From Simkaniaceae bacterium (GTDB lineage: Bacteria; Chlamydiota; Chlamydiia; Chlamydiales; Simkaniaceae), in assembly GCA_018399055.1 (NCBI GenBank), contig CP073762.1, positions 1,550,001 through 1,614,000 on the forward strand: a stretch of DNA of 64,000 bases, read 5' to 3'. Both the position numbers and the translations under genes were made by a program. Position 1 is the first letter of the stretch; every line of letters begins with the position of its first letter. The notes beneath the pieces were generated by a model that was not told the DNA's origin, ran no database searches, and saw only the letters and a list, made by a program, of their open reading frames with translations. Of the stretch, positions 28,229 through 36,667 are shown piece by piece.

Positions 28229-29413
28229 CTACTGAATGATTTTCGAAACCGTTCCAGCGCCGATAGTCCGACCTCCTTCACGAATTGCAAATCTCATTCC
28301 TTCTTCCATTGCAACAGGGCTAATTAGCTCACCAGTTATTTCTACGTTATCACCAGGCATGACCATCTCAGTACCCTCAGGTAGAGTGACTGTTCCAGTT
28401 ACGTCAGTGGTACGTATGTAAAACTGAGGTCTATATCCAGTAAAGAATGGCTTGTGTCGTCCACCCTCCTCTTTCTTAAGGATATAAACCGTTCCCTGAA
28501 ACTTAGTATGGGGTTTGCAGGTCCCAGGAGCTGCAAGTACCATTCCACGCTCAATGTCATTCTTGTCTACTCCACGAAGAAGAACACCAACGTTCTCACC
28601 AGCGCGAGCTTCATCAAGAAGCTTATTGAACATTTCCAAACCTGTAGCAACGCTCTCACGAGTGTCGCGAAGACCAACGATTTGAATTTTATCGTTAATT
28701 TTAATAATCCCTTTCTCTACACGTCCAGTAGCGACAGTTCCTCGTCCAGAAATTGAGAAAACGTCCTCAATTGGCATTAGGAATGGTTTATCAACCTCAC
28801 GCTCTGGGGTTGGGATTTTTTCGTCAACAGCATTCATTAGCTCATTGATTTTCCCTTCCCACTCAGCATCTCCTTCAAGAGCTTTTAGTGCAGAACCACG
28901 GATGATGGGGCAGTCTTTATAACCCTGCGCCTCAAGCATCTCAGAGATTTCCATTTCGACGAGGTCAACGAGTTCTTCATCACCTGCACCGATCTGGTCC
29001 ATTTTGTTAAGAAATACAACGATAGAAGGCACCCCTACCTGACGAGCAAGAAGAACGTGCTCTTTTGTCTGAGGCATCGGCCCATCAGTTGCGCCTACGA
29101 CAAGAATAGCTCCATCCATTTGAGCTGCACCCGTAACCATGTTTTTGACATAGTCGGCGTGTCCCGGACAGTCTACGTGTGCATAGTGTCTACTTTCTGT
29201 TTCGTATTCAACGTGACTTGAATTAATAGTAATCCCACGTGCTTTTTCCTCAGGGCTATTATCGATTGAAGCGTAATCACGAAATTTTGCACCACCTTTC
29301 TTAGCAAGACAGTTTGTAATTGCTGCGGTCAGTGTTGTCTTCCCGTGATCGACGTGCCCAATAGTCCCGATGTTAACGTGGGGCTTATTCCTTTGAAATG
29401 TTTCCTTAGCCAT
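28229..29413 (-). CDS. tuf: Elongation factor Tu
   Basis: 394 residues. GTPase that delivers aminoacyl-tRNA to the ribosome. G1 motif GHVDHGKT at 19-26, DCPGHADY (G3) near 81 and NKMDQ (G4) near 136. Single copy in this window, between tRNA-Thr and tRNA-Trp. CCGAGG-type site lies shortly before the ATG (GGAGGATAAC region). Confidence 0.99.
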   Translation of the reverse strand: MAKETFQRNKPHVNIGTIGHVDHGKTTLTAAITNCLAKKGGAKFRDYASIDNSPEEKARGITINSSHVEYETESRHYAHVDCPGHADYVKNMVTGAAQMDGAILVVGATDGPMPQTKEHVLLARQVGVPSIVVFLNKMDQIGAGDEELVDLVEMEISEMLEAQGYKDCPIIRGSALKALEGDAEWEGKINELMNAVDEKIPTPEREVDKPFLMPIEDVFSISGRGTVATGRVEKGIIKINDKIQIVGLRDTRESVATGLEMFNKLLDEARAGENVGVLLRGVDKNDIERGMVLAAPGTCKPHTKFQGTVYILKKEEGGRHKPFFTGYRPQFYIRTTDVTGTVTLPEGTEMVMPGDNVEITGELISPVAMEEGMRFAIREGGRTIGAGTVSKIIQ

Positions 29414-29463
29414 TGTAGTTATCCTCCGCTTAGGGTCGAGTCAGTTTCTATATGCTTTTGTGA

Positions 29464-29535
29464 TGCCCAGAATAGGAATTGAACCTACGACCTTTTGCTT
29501 ACCATGCAAATGCTCTACCCCTGAGCTATCTGGGC
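29464..29535 (-). tRNA. trnT: tRNA-Thr (anticodon GGT)
   Basis: 72 bases. Perfect acceptor stem (GCCCAGA with TCTGGGC), D-arm TAGCTCAG, anticodon stem TTTGC/GCAAA with loop ATGGTAA, T-arm GTAGGTTCAATTCCTAT. CCA not encoded. Upstream of tuf, as in other chlamydiae and in E. coli. Confidence 0.95.
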
Positions 29536-29961
29536 GCTTTCAACGTAAAGGTTAGCGCCTTTTCACTCCACCTTTACCCCTCAATAAAAGAGATGTGGAA
29601 CGGCGCACACGCTTACAGTTCTCAAGCGAATGCATTAAAGCTTAGCTATCAACTAAAAAAAAAGCAACACCAATTATATATGAAGGTGCATTTTTCTACC
29701 AATCCCTCTATTAAACGCAGGAAAATTTTCATAAAAATTGATACCATTAAAACAATATTCTCGAATCAATTCACGTCGCTACCGAAATCAATTTTGATTA
29801 TTTTGAACACAAAAATAGGCGAGCAGCAAAAAGACCGGAATATAAAAGACTCTTTAATATGAGACGGAAGGCATCTGAAAATTAAGCATCACCCCTGATT
29901 GCAGGCAGGGGCATTAAGAGATCTTCTAATAGTCAAGAAAAAGGAGGAAGTGATGGTTAAA
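29536..29961. other. Gene-free spacer between tRNA-Thr and infA
   Basis: About 425 bases without a believable gene; the plus-strand open frame here is a shadow of the tRNA. Contents: an 8-bp inverted repeat (29545-29552 with 29570-29577), a tRNA-like but badly paired stretch on the minus strand around 29595-29655 (see findings), an AT-rich block (29690-29860) that could hold the tuf promoter, and the infA terminator candidate. Confidence 0.6.
29891..29912 (-). terminator. Candidate terminator of infA
   Basis: GCCCCTG / CAGGGGT stem (7 bp with one G-U) over an eight-base loop, followed on the transcribed strand by GATGCTTAATTTTC. It lies about 50 bases after the infA stop. Confidence 0.55.
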
Positions 29962-30180
29962 TTATCTTTGACGATAAATAATTCTTGCTTTTGAAAGATC
30001 GTAAGGTGACATTTCCACCTTTACTGTATCTCCCACAAAAACTCGGATATTACGCATTCTCATTTTCCCACAAAGATGAGCTAGGACGGTCATTCCATTT
30101 TCTAAGCTTACTCTAAATGTCATATTAGGGAGGAGTTCTTCGACCTTCCCCTCAATCTTAATCGTATCTTCTTTAGGCAT
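29962..30180 (-). CDS. infA: Translation initiation factor IF-1
   Basis: 72 residues, the full length of the family. One OB-fold; [23 protein letters not shown] and [17 protein letters not shown] are diagnostic. Binds the ribosomal A site during initiation. Ends the conserved chlamydial block; beyond it the gene order changes. Confidence 0.97.
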   Translation of the reverse strand: MPKEDTIKIEGKVEELLPNMTFRVSLENGMTVLAHLCGKMRMRNIRVFVGDTVKVEMSPYDLSKARIIYRQR

Positions 30181-30363
30181 ATCTTCTCTTATTCAATATC
30201 AGTAAAAAATTGTCAACACATCCCAGCGAGAGGTGAGAACAGACGGATTCTAATAGAGATGGCAATTATTCCAAAGTAAAAAATTTGTTGTATATATTAA
30301 AAATTTAAATATTACATATATCTATATATTAATTATTTAAATACACATTTTTATATAATTTTA

Positions 30364-30372
30364 TGTTATAAT
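30364..30372 (+). promoter_or_regulatory. Extended -10 promoter of the Inc-like gene
   Basis: TG-T-TATAAT is a perfect extended -10 element, 37 bases before the ATG at 30410, in a very AT-rich stretch (30285-30390). No good -35 is present, which extended -10 promoters tolerate. Confidence 0.6.
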
Positions 30373-30409
30373 ATACATATTAAATAGCATAAAACTAATA
30401 AGGATTGCT

Positions 30410-31339
30410 ATGGAACAGCTAACAGTAAGCAATATTTCTAGCCCTGAGGCAACCTCATTCCAGGTGAATGGGCCTCAAAATCGATATGAAGTTTTAAACC
30501 CTTCTGAATTAGCTGCTTCAGAACGATCTAACGCTAAAAACTACAAAATCAAAGCCTTTGTAGCTTTAGGGATCGGTTTATTCATCTTTGCGGCTGCCAT
30601 AACACTTACAGCTGTTCTTATTTCTAATCCGATTACTGCAACTATCGCTTCTATAGCAGTATTTTGCTTCGGAGCAGGAATCTATAAAACCGTTGTTAAA
30701 AACAAAATTTTTACCTACTACAGGGATCTTCAGGGGCAAGCTGAAGCAAAAGCCCAAACCTATGAAGGATACGCAGAGTCGATCAAAAATCTTAAAACAA
30801 AGCTTCAAGAAAAGCCCAGAACTTCTAATTGGTCTCAAAGAGAATGGAATCTTGCTGGAATGGCCTCATACTGGAGCCAGCAAGTAAAAGTGGCAACTAC
30901 TCAAATCGATGCTCTAGATGCTAGTATTGGAAAGTTGCATGAAGACCTTAACAGTAGCTCAATCACTCTTAAGCCTGAGGACCGAAAAAAGCTACAAGAT
31001 GAGCTTACTAAGAAACGCTGGGTTCAACACGACCTTAGGGAAGGGACTCACCTCAACGCTAAAGTAAATGCTGCTTTCTTCACCTATTTACTACAAAATC
31101 CCCATGAGACAAGAGAAGAAGGTGCATTCTTTACTGTTCACCCGATTTCGCTGCTAGAGTCGGATTCCCATGAAATAGATAATCTCCGTAGACTGCAGCA
31201 AAGGCGTCCTCTAGTTAAAGAAAGAGCCTACCTGACCCTCAACTCGAATCCCAATATAAAATTTTATAGAGGTGATCTCCGAAAGATGAAAGTCTCTGAG
31301 CTTAGTCGCGCAATTTTTGAGAGACAAAAAGCAGCATAA
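30410..31339 (+). CDS. Putative inclusion membrane (Inc) protein
   Basis: 309 residues. Residues 49-71 and 77-95 form two hydrophobic helices with a very short turn (NPITAT), the bilobed domain that defines type III-secreted Inc proteins of chlamydiae. About 48 polar residues precede it, without a signal peptide, and a long charged, probably coiled-coil region (100-215) follows, as in IncA. AGGA is five bases before the ATG. If correct, it is inserted into the inclusion membrane facing the host cytosol. No named Inc recognised. Confidence 0.7.
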   Translation: MEQLTVSNISSPEATSFQVNGPQNRYEVLNPSELAASERSNAKNYKIKAFVALGIGLFIFAAAITLTAVLISNPITATIASIAVFCFGAGIYKTVVKNKIFTYYRDLQGQAEAKAQTYEGYAESIKNLKTKLQEKPRTSNWSQREWNLAGMASYWSQQVKVATTQIDALDASIGKLHEDLNSSSITLKPEDRKKLQDELTKKRWVQHDLREGTHLNAKVNAAFFTYLLQNPHETREEGAFFTVHPISLLESDSHEIDNLRRLQQRRPLVKERAYLTLNSNPNIKFYRGDLRKMKVSELSRAIFERQKAA

Positions 31340-31369
31340 GCGATAAAATCTCCGGCAACAAATTTTTGA

Positions 31370-31801
31370 ATGTGTGCCATGGAATTCCAAAACTGCCTTG
31401 AAAAGCAACGCAAATTTTTAGAGACTTTTTCCTCACTTTCCACACAAGAAGAGAAGTACCATCATGTGATTGAACTGGGACGCTCTGCCACGCCAATGGC
31501 TCTTGAAGATCAAACTGAGAATCACCTTGTTCAAGGTTGCCAAAGCCTTCTTTACTTGAAAGTTGCATGTACAAACAAAAAGCTCCTGATTTCGACCCAC
31601 TCCGACGCTCTGATTTCTGCAGGGTTAGCCTTTCTTTTGACACATGTCTACAACGAGGAACCTCCGGAAGCTGTGTTCAAATGCCCCCCAACGTTTATTA
31701 AGGAGATGGGGCTTCTGAGCGCTCTCTCTCCCTCTCGAGCCAATGGGTTAAATAGCCTTTACCAAAAACTACAAAAGGAGTCTCTTAAATGGCTGTCTTG
31801 A
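31370..31801 (+). CDS. sufE: SufE-like sulfur acceptor protein
   Basis: 143 residues (ATG 31370; a second ATG at 31379 is possible). Fe-S assembly protein that takes persulfide sulfur from the cysteine desulfurase SufS. Acceptor Cys57 in the conserved VQGCQS; downstream DALISAGLAFLL fits the family. No SufS gene is near. Lies between two Inc-like genes and overlaps the second by 13 bases. Confidence 0.9.
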   Translation: MCAMEFQNCLEKQRKFLETFSSLSTQEEKYHHVIELGRSATPMALEDQTENHLVQGCQSLLYLKVACTNKKLLISTHSDALISAGLAFLLTHVYNEEPPEAVFKCPPTFIKEMGLLSALSPSRANGLNSLYQKLQKESLKWLS

Positions 31802-32487
31802 ATCGGATCTTTTCTTGGGACCAAAGAACCTTAGTCACCTTGATTGAAGAGAGTAAGCAGCAGAAAAATTTCTACGAGACCCTTTCCCTAGCATCTCATG
31901 CTGGACTTATCATTTTTGGCACTGGAGCTATCACAACTTTTGGAATGACAAATCCGAGTTATTTTGCAATCACTGGGTCTCTTCTTATTGCAGGGTATGG
32001 CCCAGCCTGTGAAATTTCGGTTGAAGCTTCTAAATCACTTGCAGATCTTGCAGCTGCGCAATGCAGAAAGTATGAAGCGATTTATCAAAACCTTGATACG
32101 GAACTTGATGAAATCCCTGCGCTTTTAGGTAACAGAATACTTATCGCTCAGTGGCATGCCCTTTCTCCCATAGAAGTTGATGCTTTTGCTTTGCCTGAGC
32201 AACTTTTAACACCGGAAGAAGGGAGCGAGACGTTTGCAAGATTTGCTAAGTTCCGAAATGATCAAATGGAGAATATGGAAAGAAAAATTTTTAGAGCTTA
32301 TCTTATCCATGTAGCTAACAATCCAAATGACCAAAGAAAAGTTTCAGAGTTCGGAGAGTTCCATAACTGGAACTCAAAGCATCTGTATAGAAATATTCCT
32401 TACGCAGTCTTCGGCAATGTATTGAATACAATAATAGAGAGCGAAACTCCAGAAGTCTTAGCACAAGAGATTTTCACCCAAGGGTAA
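31789..32487 (+). CDS. Putative inclusion membrane-type protein
   Basis: 232 residues. Two closely spaced hydrophobic segments (33-52 and 57-75) linked by TNPSYF, no signal peptide, then a helical, charged C-terminal part; the layout is that of the protein at 30410, and both have a stretch with a tyrosine-rich helix then an Asn-Pro motif (NNPND versus QNPHE). AAGGAG lies seven bases upstream. Overlaps sufE at its start and the M24 peptidase gene, convergent, at its end. Confidence 0.6.
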   Translation: MAVLNRIFSWDQRTLVTLIEESKQQKNFYETLSLASHAGLIIFGTGAITTFGMTNPSYFAITGSLLIAGYGPACEISVEASKSLADLAAAQCRKYEAIYQNLDTELDEIPALLGNRILIAQWHALSPIEVDAFALPEQLLTPEEGSETFARFAKFRNDQMENMERKIFRAYLIHVANNPNDQRKVSEFGEFHNWNSKHLYRNIPYAVFGNVLNTIIESETPEVLAQEIFTQG

Positions 32488-33652
32488 CGAGCTCTTCTTG
32501 TGGAGGAAGCGTTATTTCTATTTTTCCACCTTCATGAATAAAAATATCATATTCTAAACGAACACCAAACTCCCCCGGAAGGTAGATCCCCGGCTCATTA
32601 GAGAAACAGGTTCGAGGGATTAGAGGGCGGTTATCTTCTGTTTCTCGATTGTCAAGATTGGCTCCAGGCCCATGGTTCTCTGTATGAATGTTATGACCAG
32701 TCCGGTGGGTAAAATAATCTCCATACCCCTCTTTTTCAATTACGCTGCGTACCTTTGCATCAACCTCAGCCCCTTTAATCTCCTTTCCCTTTGCATATCT
32801 TTCAATGATGAGGTCAGTCCCAGCTTTTTGCGCCTTCCTTACAATATCGAAAATTTCTTGGTGCCTTTGAGTGGGTTTTTCAGAGGCTACTCCCACGCGG
32901 GTAATATCGGCAAATACGGCATCCTTTTTATTTTTTTTGCACCAAAGGTCAATCAAGATAAAGTCCCCTCGATGAATCGCTGTGTTTTTCTTTTCTGTAG
33001 GACAATAGTGCGGATCAGCAGCATTTCCATTCACTGCGCAAATGGGAACGCCTTCTGTAAGACAGTGATTTTTTTCAAACTCCCCCAATATGAATTGCTG
33101 GACTTGATACTCATCGATAAATCCCCCCTCATCCAGATGATTTTTAATGAGTTTCCAAGCACCTGTCACTGCATTTTCAAGAACCTCTGCTGCCTCTTTG
33201 TGGAGCTTGTATTGCTCATCACTCCATAGACAGGTAAAGGATTGCAAGAAAGGCGCAGAACTGACGACTTTAGGTCCAAACCCTCTGATCAAATCAATGA
33301 GCCCCCCATCAACTAGCGATACAGTAGGAATGGCTTGATTAGGAGAATATTCCATAGCAATTTTCTTCTGCCCATGGAGGAGCTCTTCTAAATGGTAGTG
33401 CATTTCTTTCCATGAAGCATAAAGGGTTTTTTCACCAGGCAAATGGTCTAAGTTGTGGGCCTCAATCTTATGAACGAGTTTTTTGGGAACTCCTTCATAG
33501 GGAACCCAATAAAAACACCGACGAGTCATGAGCATCTCTTTCGGCACCTTCATTACCTCTAGGGCAAGGGGATTCTTCCCATGAAAATCATAGAGTAACC
33601 ATCCATCGATATTATAAAACTGAAGTTGTTTTTGAATTTCTTCGATGTTCAT
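32474..33652 (-). CDS. M24 family metallopeptidase (Xaa-Pro aminopeptidase type)
   Basis: 392 residues. Creatinase-like N-terminal domain (1-145), then pita-bread catalytic domain. Metal ligands visible in order: Asp235 (ILIDLW), Asp249 (FADITR), His320 (RTGHNIH), Glu353 (SNEPG) and Glu367 (RLEYD). Removes N-terminal residues before proline. Cytoplasmic, no signal. Fifteen bases after the HEAT-repeat gene. Confidence 0.93.
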   Translation of the reverse strand: MNIEEIQKQLQFYNIDGWLLYDFHGKNPLALEVMKVPKEMLMTRRCFYWVPYEGVPKKLVHKIEAHNLDHLPGEKTLYASWKEMHYHLEELLHGQKKIAMEYSPNQAIPTVSLVDGGLIDLIRGFGPKVVSSAPFLQSFTCLWSDEQYKLHKEAAEVLENAVTGAWKLIKNHLDEGGFIDEYQVQQFILGEFEKNHCLTEGVPICAVNGNAADPHYCPTEKKNTAIHRGDFILIDLWCKKNKKDAVFADITRVGVASEKPTQRHQEIFDIVRKAQKAGTDLIIERYAKGKEIKGAEVDAKVRSVIEKEGYGDYFTHRTGHNIHTENHGPGANLDNRETEDNRPLIPRTCFSNEPGIYLPGEFGVRLEYDIFIHEGGKIEITLPPQEELVTLG

Positions 33653-33667
33653 AAATTTACCTGCAAA

Positions 33668-35380
33668 TTAATGGTACACGCATTGAATGAGCGCAGAGGC
33701 CGCCACCACTTTTAATATCTGATACGGCTGCTGCATCTGCTGTATTAGAAAGGGTATCGAACTCTTATCACCTATATACCCCAGAGCGCCTAAAATGTTA
33801 ACTTTCATTTCACGGTCAACAGAAAAATATGCTTCCTGAAGCACTTTTACTGCTTCGGATTCCCCCCCTGAAAGCGCTAGAACAAGTGCTGCCTGCACTC
33901 GAACATTTTCATCCTCTTCATGAAGTAAAGTGCGGAGAATTTCGATCGCCCCTTCCCCTCCTTCTTCAAGAAGAGTATTCGATGCAGCATAAGTTACGCC
34001 AAGGGCATGTTCTGTCAAAAAGCTTTTAACTGCATCCTCAGCTTTTGGATGTTTTAACGCTGTAAGCATTCCTAATATTTCTAGGCGTGTGAGATGATCC
34101 ACCATTGTTGGATATTGCGGGACCTGGGGAACGTGACAAATTTTTGAGGGCGCCAAGATTTGGAATAGAGGGGATTGTGTTTCATCCCACATCAGTTTTC
34201 CCCTTCGAAGCATTAGGAAAGTATAGAGGGTATCAGAAAGTCTCTCTGGGTTTCCTCCCTGACCAATCCCACCTAATGCTAAGTTTGCCTTCACAAAAGG
34301 ATCTGGGGTGATCTTCAAGACTTGATGAGAAAGATTCATTCCAACACGTCCCAGCCTTCCTAAAACAAAGGCAGCGAGCCGCCTAGAAGATTCATCGGTT
34401 GAATAGACCCATTGACGAACAACTTGCAGCGACGTCTCAGGAGCAAACTGGGAAACAATCCAAGCTGCAGTCAGGGCAACTGGGGGATGGGAATCCTCAG
34501 TCATATCAATCATCTTCACCAAAGTTGCTGGACCTAAATTATTGATACCCATAAAGTAAAGAGTTGTTAAAGCAGCCATTCGAACATCTGAAGTGGGATC
34601 TTCTAAAAGAGGCTCAATCATTGAAGTCTTTTGACTGAGATCAAGATGCGATACAATTTGGCAAGCCAAATGACGCAATCCTGCTCGTTTTGAGTGAATC
34701 AGTTTTAGTAGTTCTTCGTCGCCAACGTCTTCATAAATATTGACAAGAGAAGCAATAGCTGCTCCTTTTTCTTCTGCTGTTGTCCGAGATCTAACAATAA
34801 GATTTTTTAGAGGCTCTTTAATCTCTTTTACTTCCATGGCACCAAGTGCTTTAATCACCTCTAATCGAACAAACCACGTCTTTTCCTGGCTAAGGAGTCT
34901 TATGAGCTCTTCAATCAGGGAAACATCGCGATAGTGCGGCGATAGCTGCGCAGCCATGGAGCGGAGTAGTGCATTGGAAGAGCTTAATTGATTACGAAGC
35001 ATTTGCACAGCACGGACGTCATCGGTGTAATATGCACTCATAAGAGAAGCAATATTGACAACAAACTGAGGAGAATTTTCAGAACGCGTCAAGACCCCCC
35101 AAGCCAAGGTTTCAATAAGATCAGAATTTTCTTCTTCTTCATTAAGTCCAAGACGCTTCCACCCCATAATTGCTTCATCATCTTTTCCATTTTCTGCAAG
35201 AGTGCGAACATACACTCTCTTCAACCCATCAGAATCAGGGTGCTCTTGAAGACCTTCCTCACAAGTGCGAAGGGCAGAATGGTAGTCATGAATTAAAAGA
35301 TGCGAATGGATCCTTTTGATAACTTCTATTTCCGTCGCACAAAGAGAGGATAGGAAAAGCAAAAATACGATAAATTTCAT
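33668..35380 (-). CDS. Exported HEAT-repeat protein
   Basis: 570 residues from ATG 35380, chosen because it starts a signal peptide (MKFIVFLLFLSSLCA); the frame extends 12 codons further without purpose. A TPR-like helical pair (residues 20-75) is followed by many HEAT/armadillo-like units of 30-35 residues (LxxLIxxxxxxVRxxAAxAL pattern), repeated to the C-terminus. Such solenoids bind other proteins. Location: periplasm or beyond. Four bases after the HIT gene. Confidence 0.8.
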   Translation of the reverse strand: MKFIVFLLFLSSLCATEIEVIKRIHSHLLIHDYHSALRTCEEGLQEHPDSDGLKRVYVRTLAENGKDDEAIMGWKRLGLNEEEENSDLIETLAWGVLTRSENSPQFVVNIASLMSAYYTDDVRAVQMLRNQLSSSNALLRSMAAQLSPHYRDVSLIEELIRLLSQEKTWFVRLEVIKALGAMEVKEIKEPLKNLIVRSRTTAEEKGAAIASLVNIYEDVGDEELLKLIHSKRAGLRHLACQIVSHLDLSQKTSMIEPLLEDPTSDVRMAALTTLYFMGINNLGPATLVKMIDMTEDSHPPVALTAAWIVSQFAPETSLQVVRQWVYSTDESSRRLAAFVLGRLGRVGMNLSHQVLKITPDPFVKANLALGGIGQGGNPERLSDTLYTFLMLRRGKLMWDETQSPLFQILAPSKICHVPQVPQYPTMVDHLTRLEILGMLTALKHPKAEDAVKSFLTEHALGVTYAASNTLLEEGGEGAIEILRTLLHEEDENVRVQAALVLALSGGESEAVKVLQEAYFSVDREMKVNILGALGYIGDKSSIPFLIQQMQQPYQILKVVAASALIQCVYH

Positions 35381-35384
35381 AGGG

Positions 35385-35720
35385 TCATGCCATTGGGCCG
35401 AGAGCCTTTCCACCAATTAAATGAAAATGAAGGTGGAAAACCGACTGCCCTGCTTTAGTTCCAATATTTGTCAGCAATCGATAATTGTCTGCAACCCCAA
35501 ATTTCTCAGCAAGGGATTGAGCAACGTCTATAATTTCACTCACCACATTGAGATCTTTTTTTGGAACCTCCTGAAGCGAAGGATATTCTTTTTTGGGAAT
35601 TAAAAGAAGGTGAACAGGTGCCTTTGGACTAATATCCTTTATGACAAGAAGTGTATCGCTTTCAAAGACTTTAGAAGAAGGGATGTCTCCATTGATAATC
35701 TTTCCAAAAATTGTACTCAC
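35385..35720 (-). CDS. HIT family (histidine triad) nucleotide-binding protein
   Basis: 111 residues. HLHFH triad at His96, His98, His100, with the expected FxKIINGDIPSSKV start; HinT-type phosphoramidase acting on AMP or ADP conjugates. Start is GTG, overlapping the MYG1 stop (GTGA). From memory, C. trachomatis carries HIT, MYG1 and a large hypothetical in the same order (CT385-CT387). Confidence 0.95.
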   Translation of the reverse strand: MSTIFGKIINGDIPSSKVFESDTLLVIKDISPKAPVHLLLIPKKEYPSLQEVPKKDLNVVSEIIDVAQSLAEKFGVADNYRLLTNIGTKAGQSVFHLHFHLIGGKALGPMA

Positions 35721-36601
35721 TGCGTTTTCCTCTGGATATATTCTAGAGCTTTTTCAGCATCTTCCTTAGTCTCCCAAATTGAGATAAACCTTCCCTTGTG
35801 GCAAAATACTGCCCCTGAAATCCCCGACTTGATCTTAAGTTCCTCATTGATTAACCCTGCCCACTCTTCTGGCATGGGAACTCTTACCTGCATGCGCTTA
35901 TCATAAGAGGGAGGAATTCCTCGAAGTTTCCATTGATCTCCTGCAGGCATAATAATGAATTGTGCTACATGTTTACTGCCTCCTAGATCAAAGAAGGACT
36001 CAATCCAAGGCATCGCCTCATCAAAATACATCACTTTTTGCCGTTTATCCATCTCAGACTTAATCTTCCCTCGACACTCTTGAATGTATTTATACTTTGC
36101 AACTAATCGAGTTAGGTGCCCCAAGCAAAAATCGAGGGCTTGAAAAAAGGCCCCTTGAAAAATCTCTTTATTCGCATCGTATCGAATGGGAACAAAATTA
36201 GCGATCACAGAGGAAAAGGAGCAGTGCCCCATCATTGGCGCAGCTTTCCCATTGTCGATTGCATCTACCCCCATCACAAGAGAGCCATTGATATATTGAT
36301 ACAGTTTAGCATCAAGGATTTTCTGATCCTTCAGATATTTAAGAATCATTCCAGCGCTACTAAAGCTTCCATTATAATTAGATTGATGGTGATCAAAACG
36401 CTTGATAGACGGATCATATATTCCACCAACATCGCAGACGTATTCACACCCGGCAAGTAATTTTTGATCTCGCGTGCGAACAATGCCTTCCATATCGATG
36501 AGATCGAATAAGAGCAAAAGAGCGCATGCTGTCACCTCATCTGCGTGAAAGCTACCATCGTGAGTACCAAGTGTGCGAGGCTTTATCTCTGCATTTTCCA
36601 T
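35717..36601 (-). CDS. MYG1 family (UPF0160) metal-dependent hydrolase
   Basis: 294 residues. Motifs HDGSFHADE (14-22), DVGG (57-60) and FDHHQ (69-73) give DHH-like metal-binding residues. Eukaryotic MYG1 is a 3'-5' RNA exonuclease; the bacterial role is not clear. Translationally coupled to the HIT gene; divergent from the large gene at 36668, 66 bases apart. Confidence 0.93.
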   Translation of the reverse strand: MENAEIKPRTLGTHDGSFHADEVTACALLLLFDLIDMEGIVRTRDQKLLAGCEYVCDVGGIYDPSIKRFDHHQSNYNGSFSSAGMILKYLKDQKILDAKLYQYINGSLVMGVDAIDNGKAAPMMGHCSFSSVIANFVPIRYDANKEIFQGAFFQALDFCLGHLTRLVAKYKYIQECRGKIKSEMDKRQKVMYFDEAMPWIESFFDLGGSKHVAQFIIMPAGDQWKLRGIPPSYDKRMQVRVPMPEEWAGLINEELKIKSGISGAVFCHKGRFISIWETKEDAEKALEYIQRKTQ

Positions 36602-36667
36602 GAACCGACTGATATTACTCCTTAAAAATTAATTGCTCAAGAAGAAAGATTTCCCTATAGAGAAACT

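Noticed and set aside
29545-29577. Hairpin GTAAAGGT/ACCTTTAC as a riboswitch or T-box upstream of tRNA-Thr
   Set aside because: Eight base pairs over a 17-base loop with no other conserved element; too little to call.
29479-29862. 127-codon plus-strand frame between tuf and infA
   Set aside because: It starts inside tRNA-Thr and reads the complement of tRNA sequence; no ribosome site and no protein-like composition.
17043-30180. The rpoC-to-infA block as an unusual arrangement
   Set aside because: The gene order is the conserved bacterial one and matches Chlamydia; only the rplL-rpoB hairpin deserves attention.
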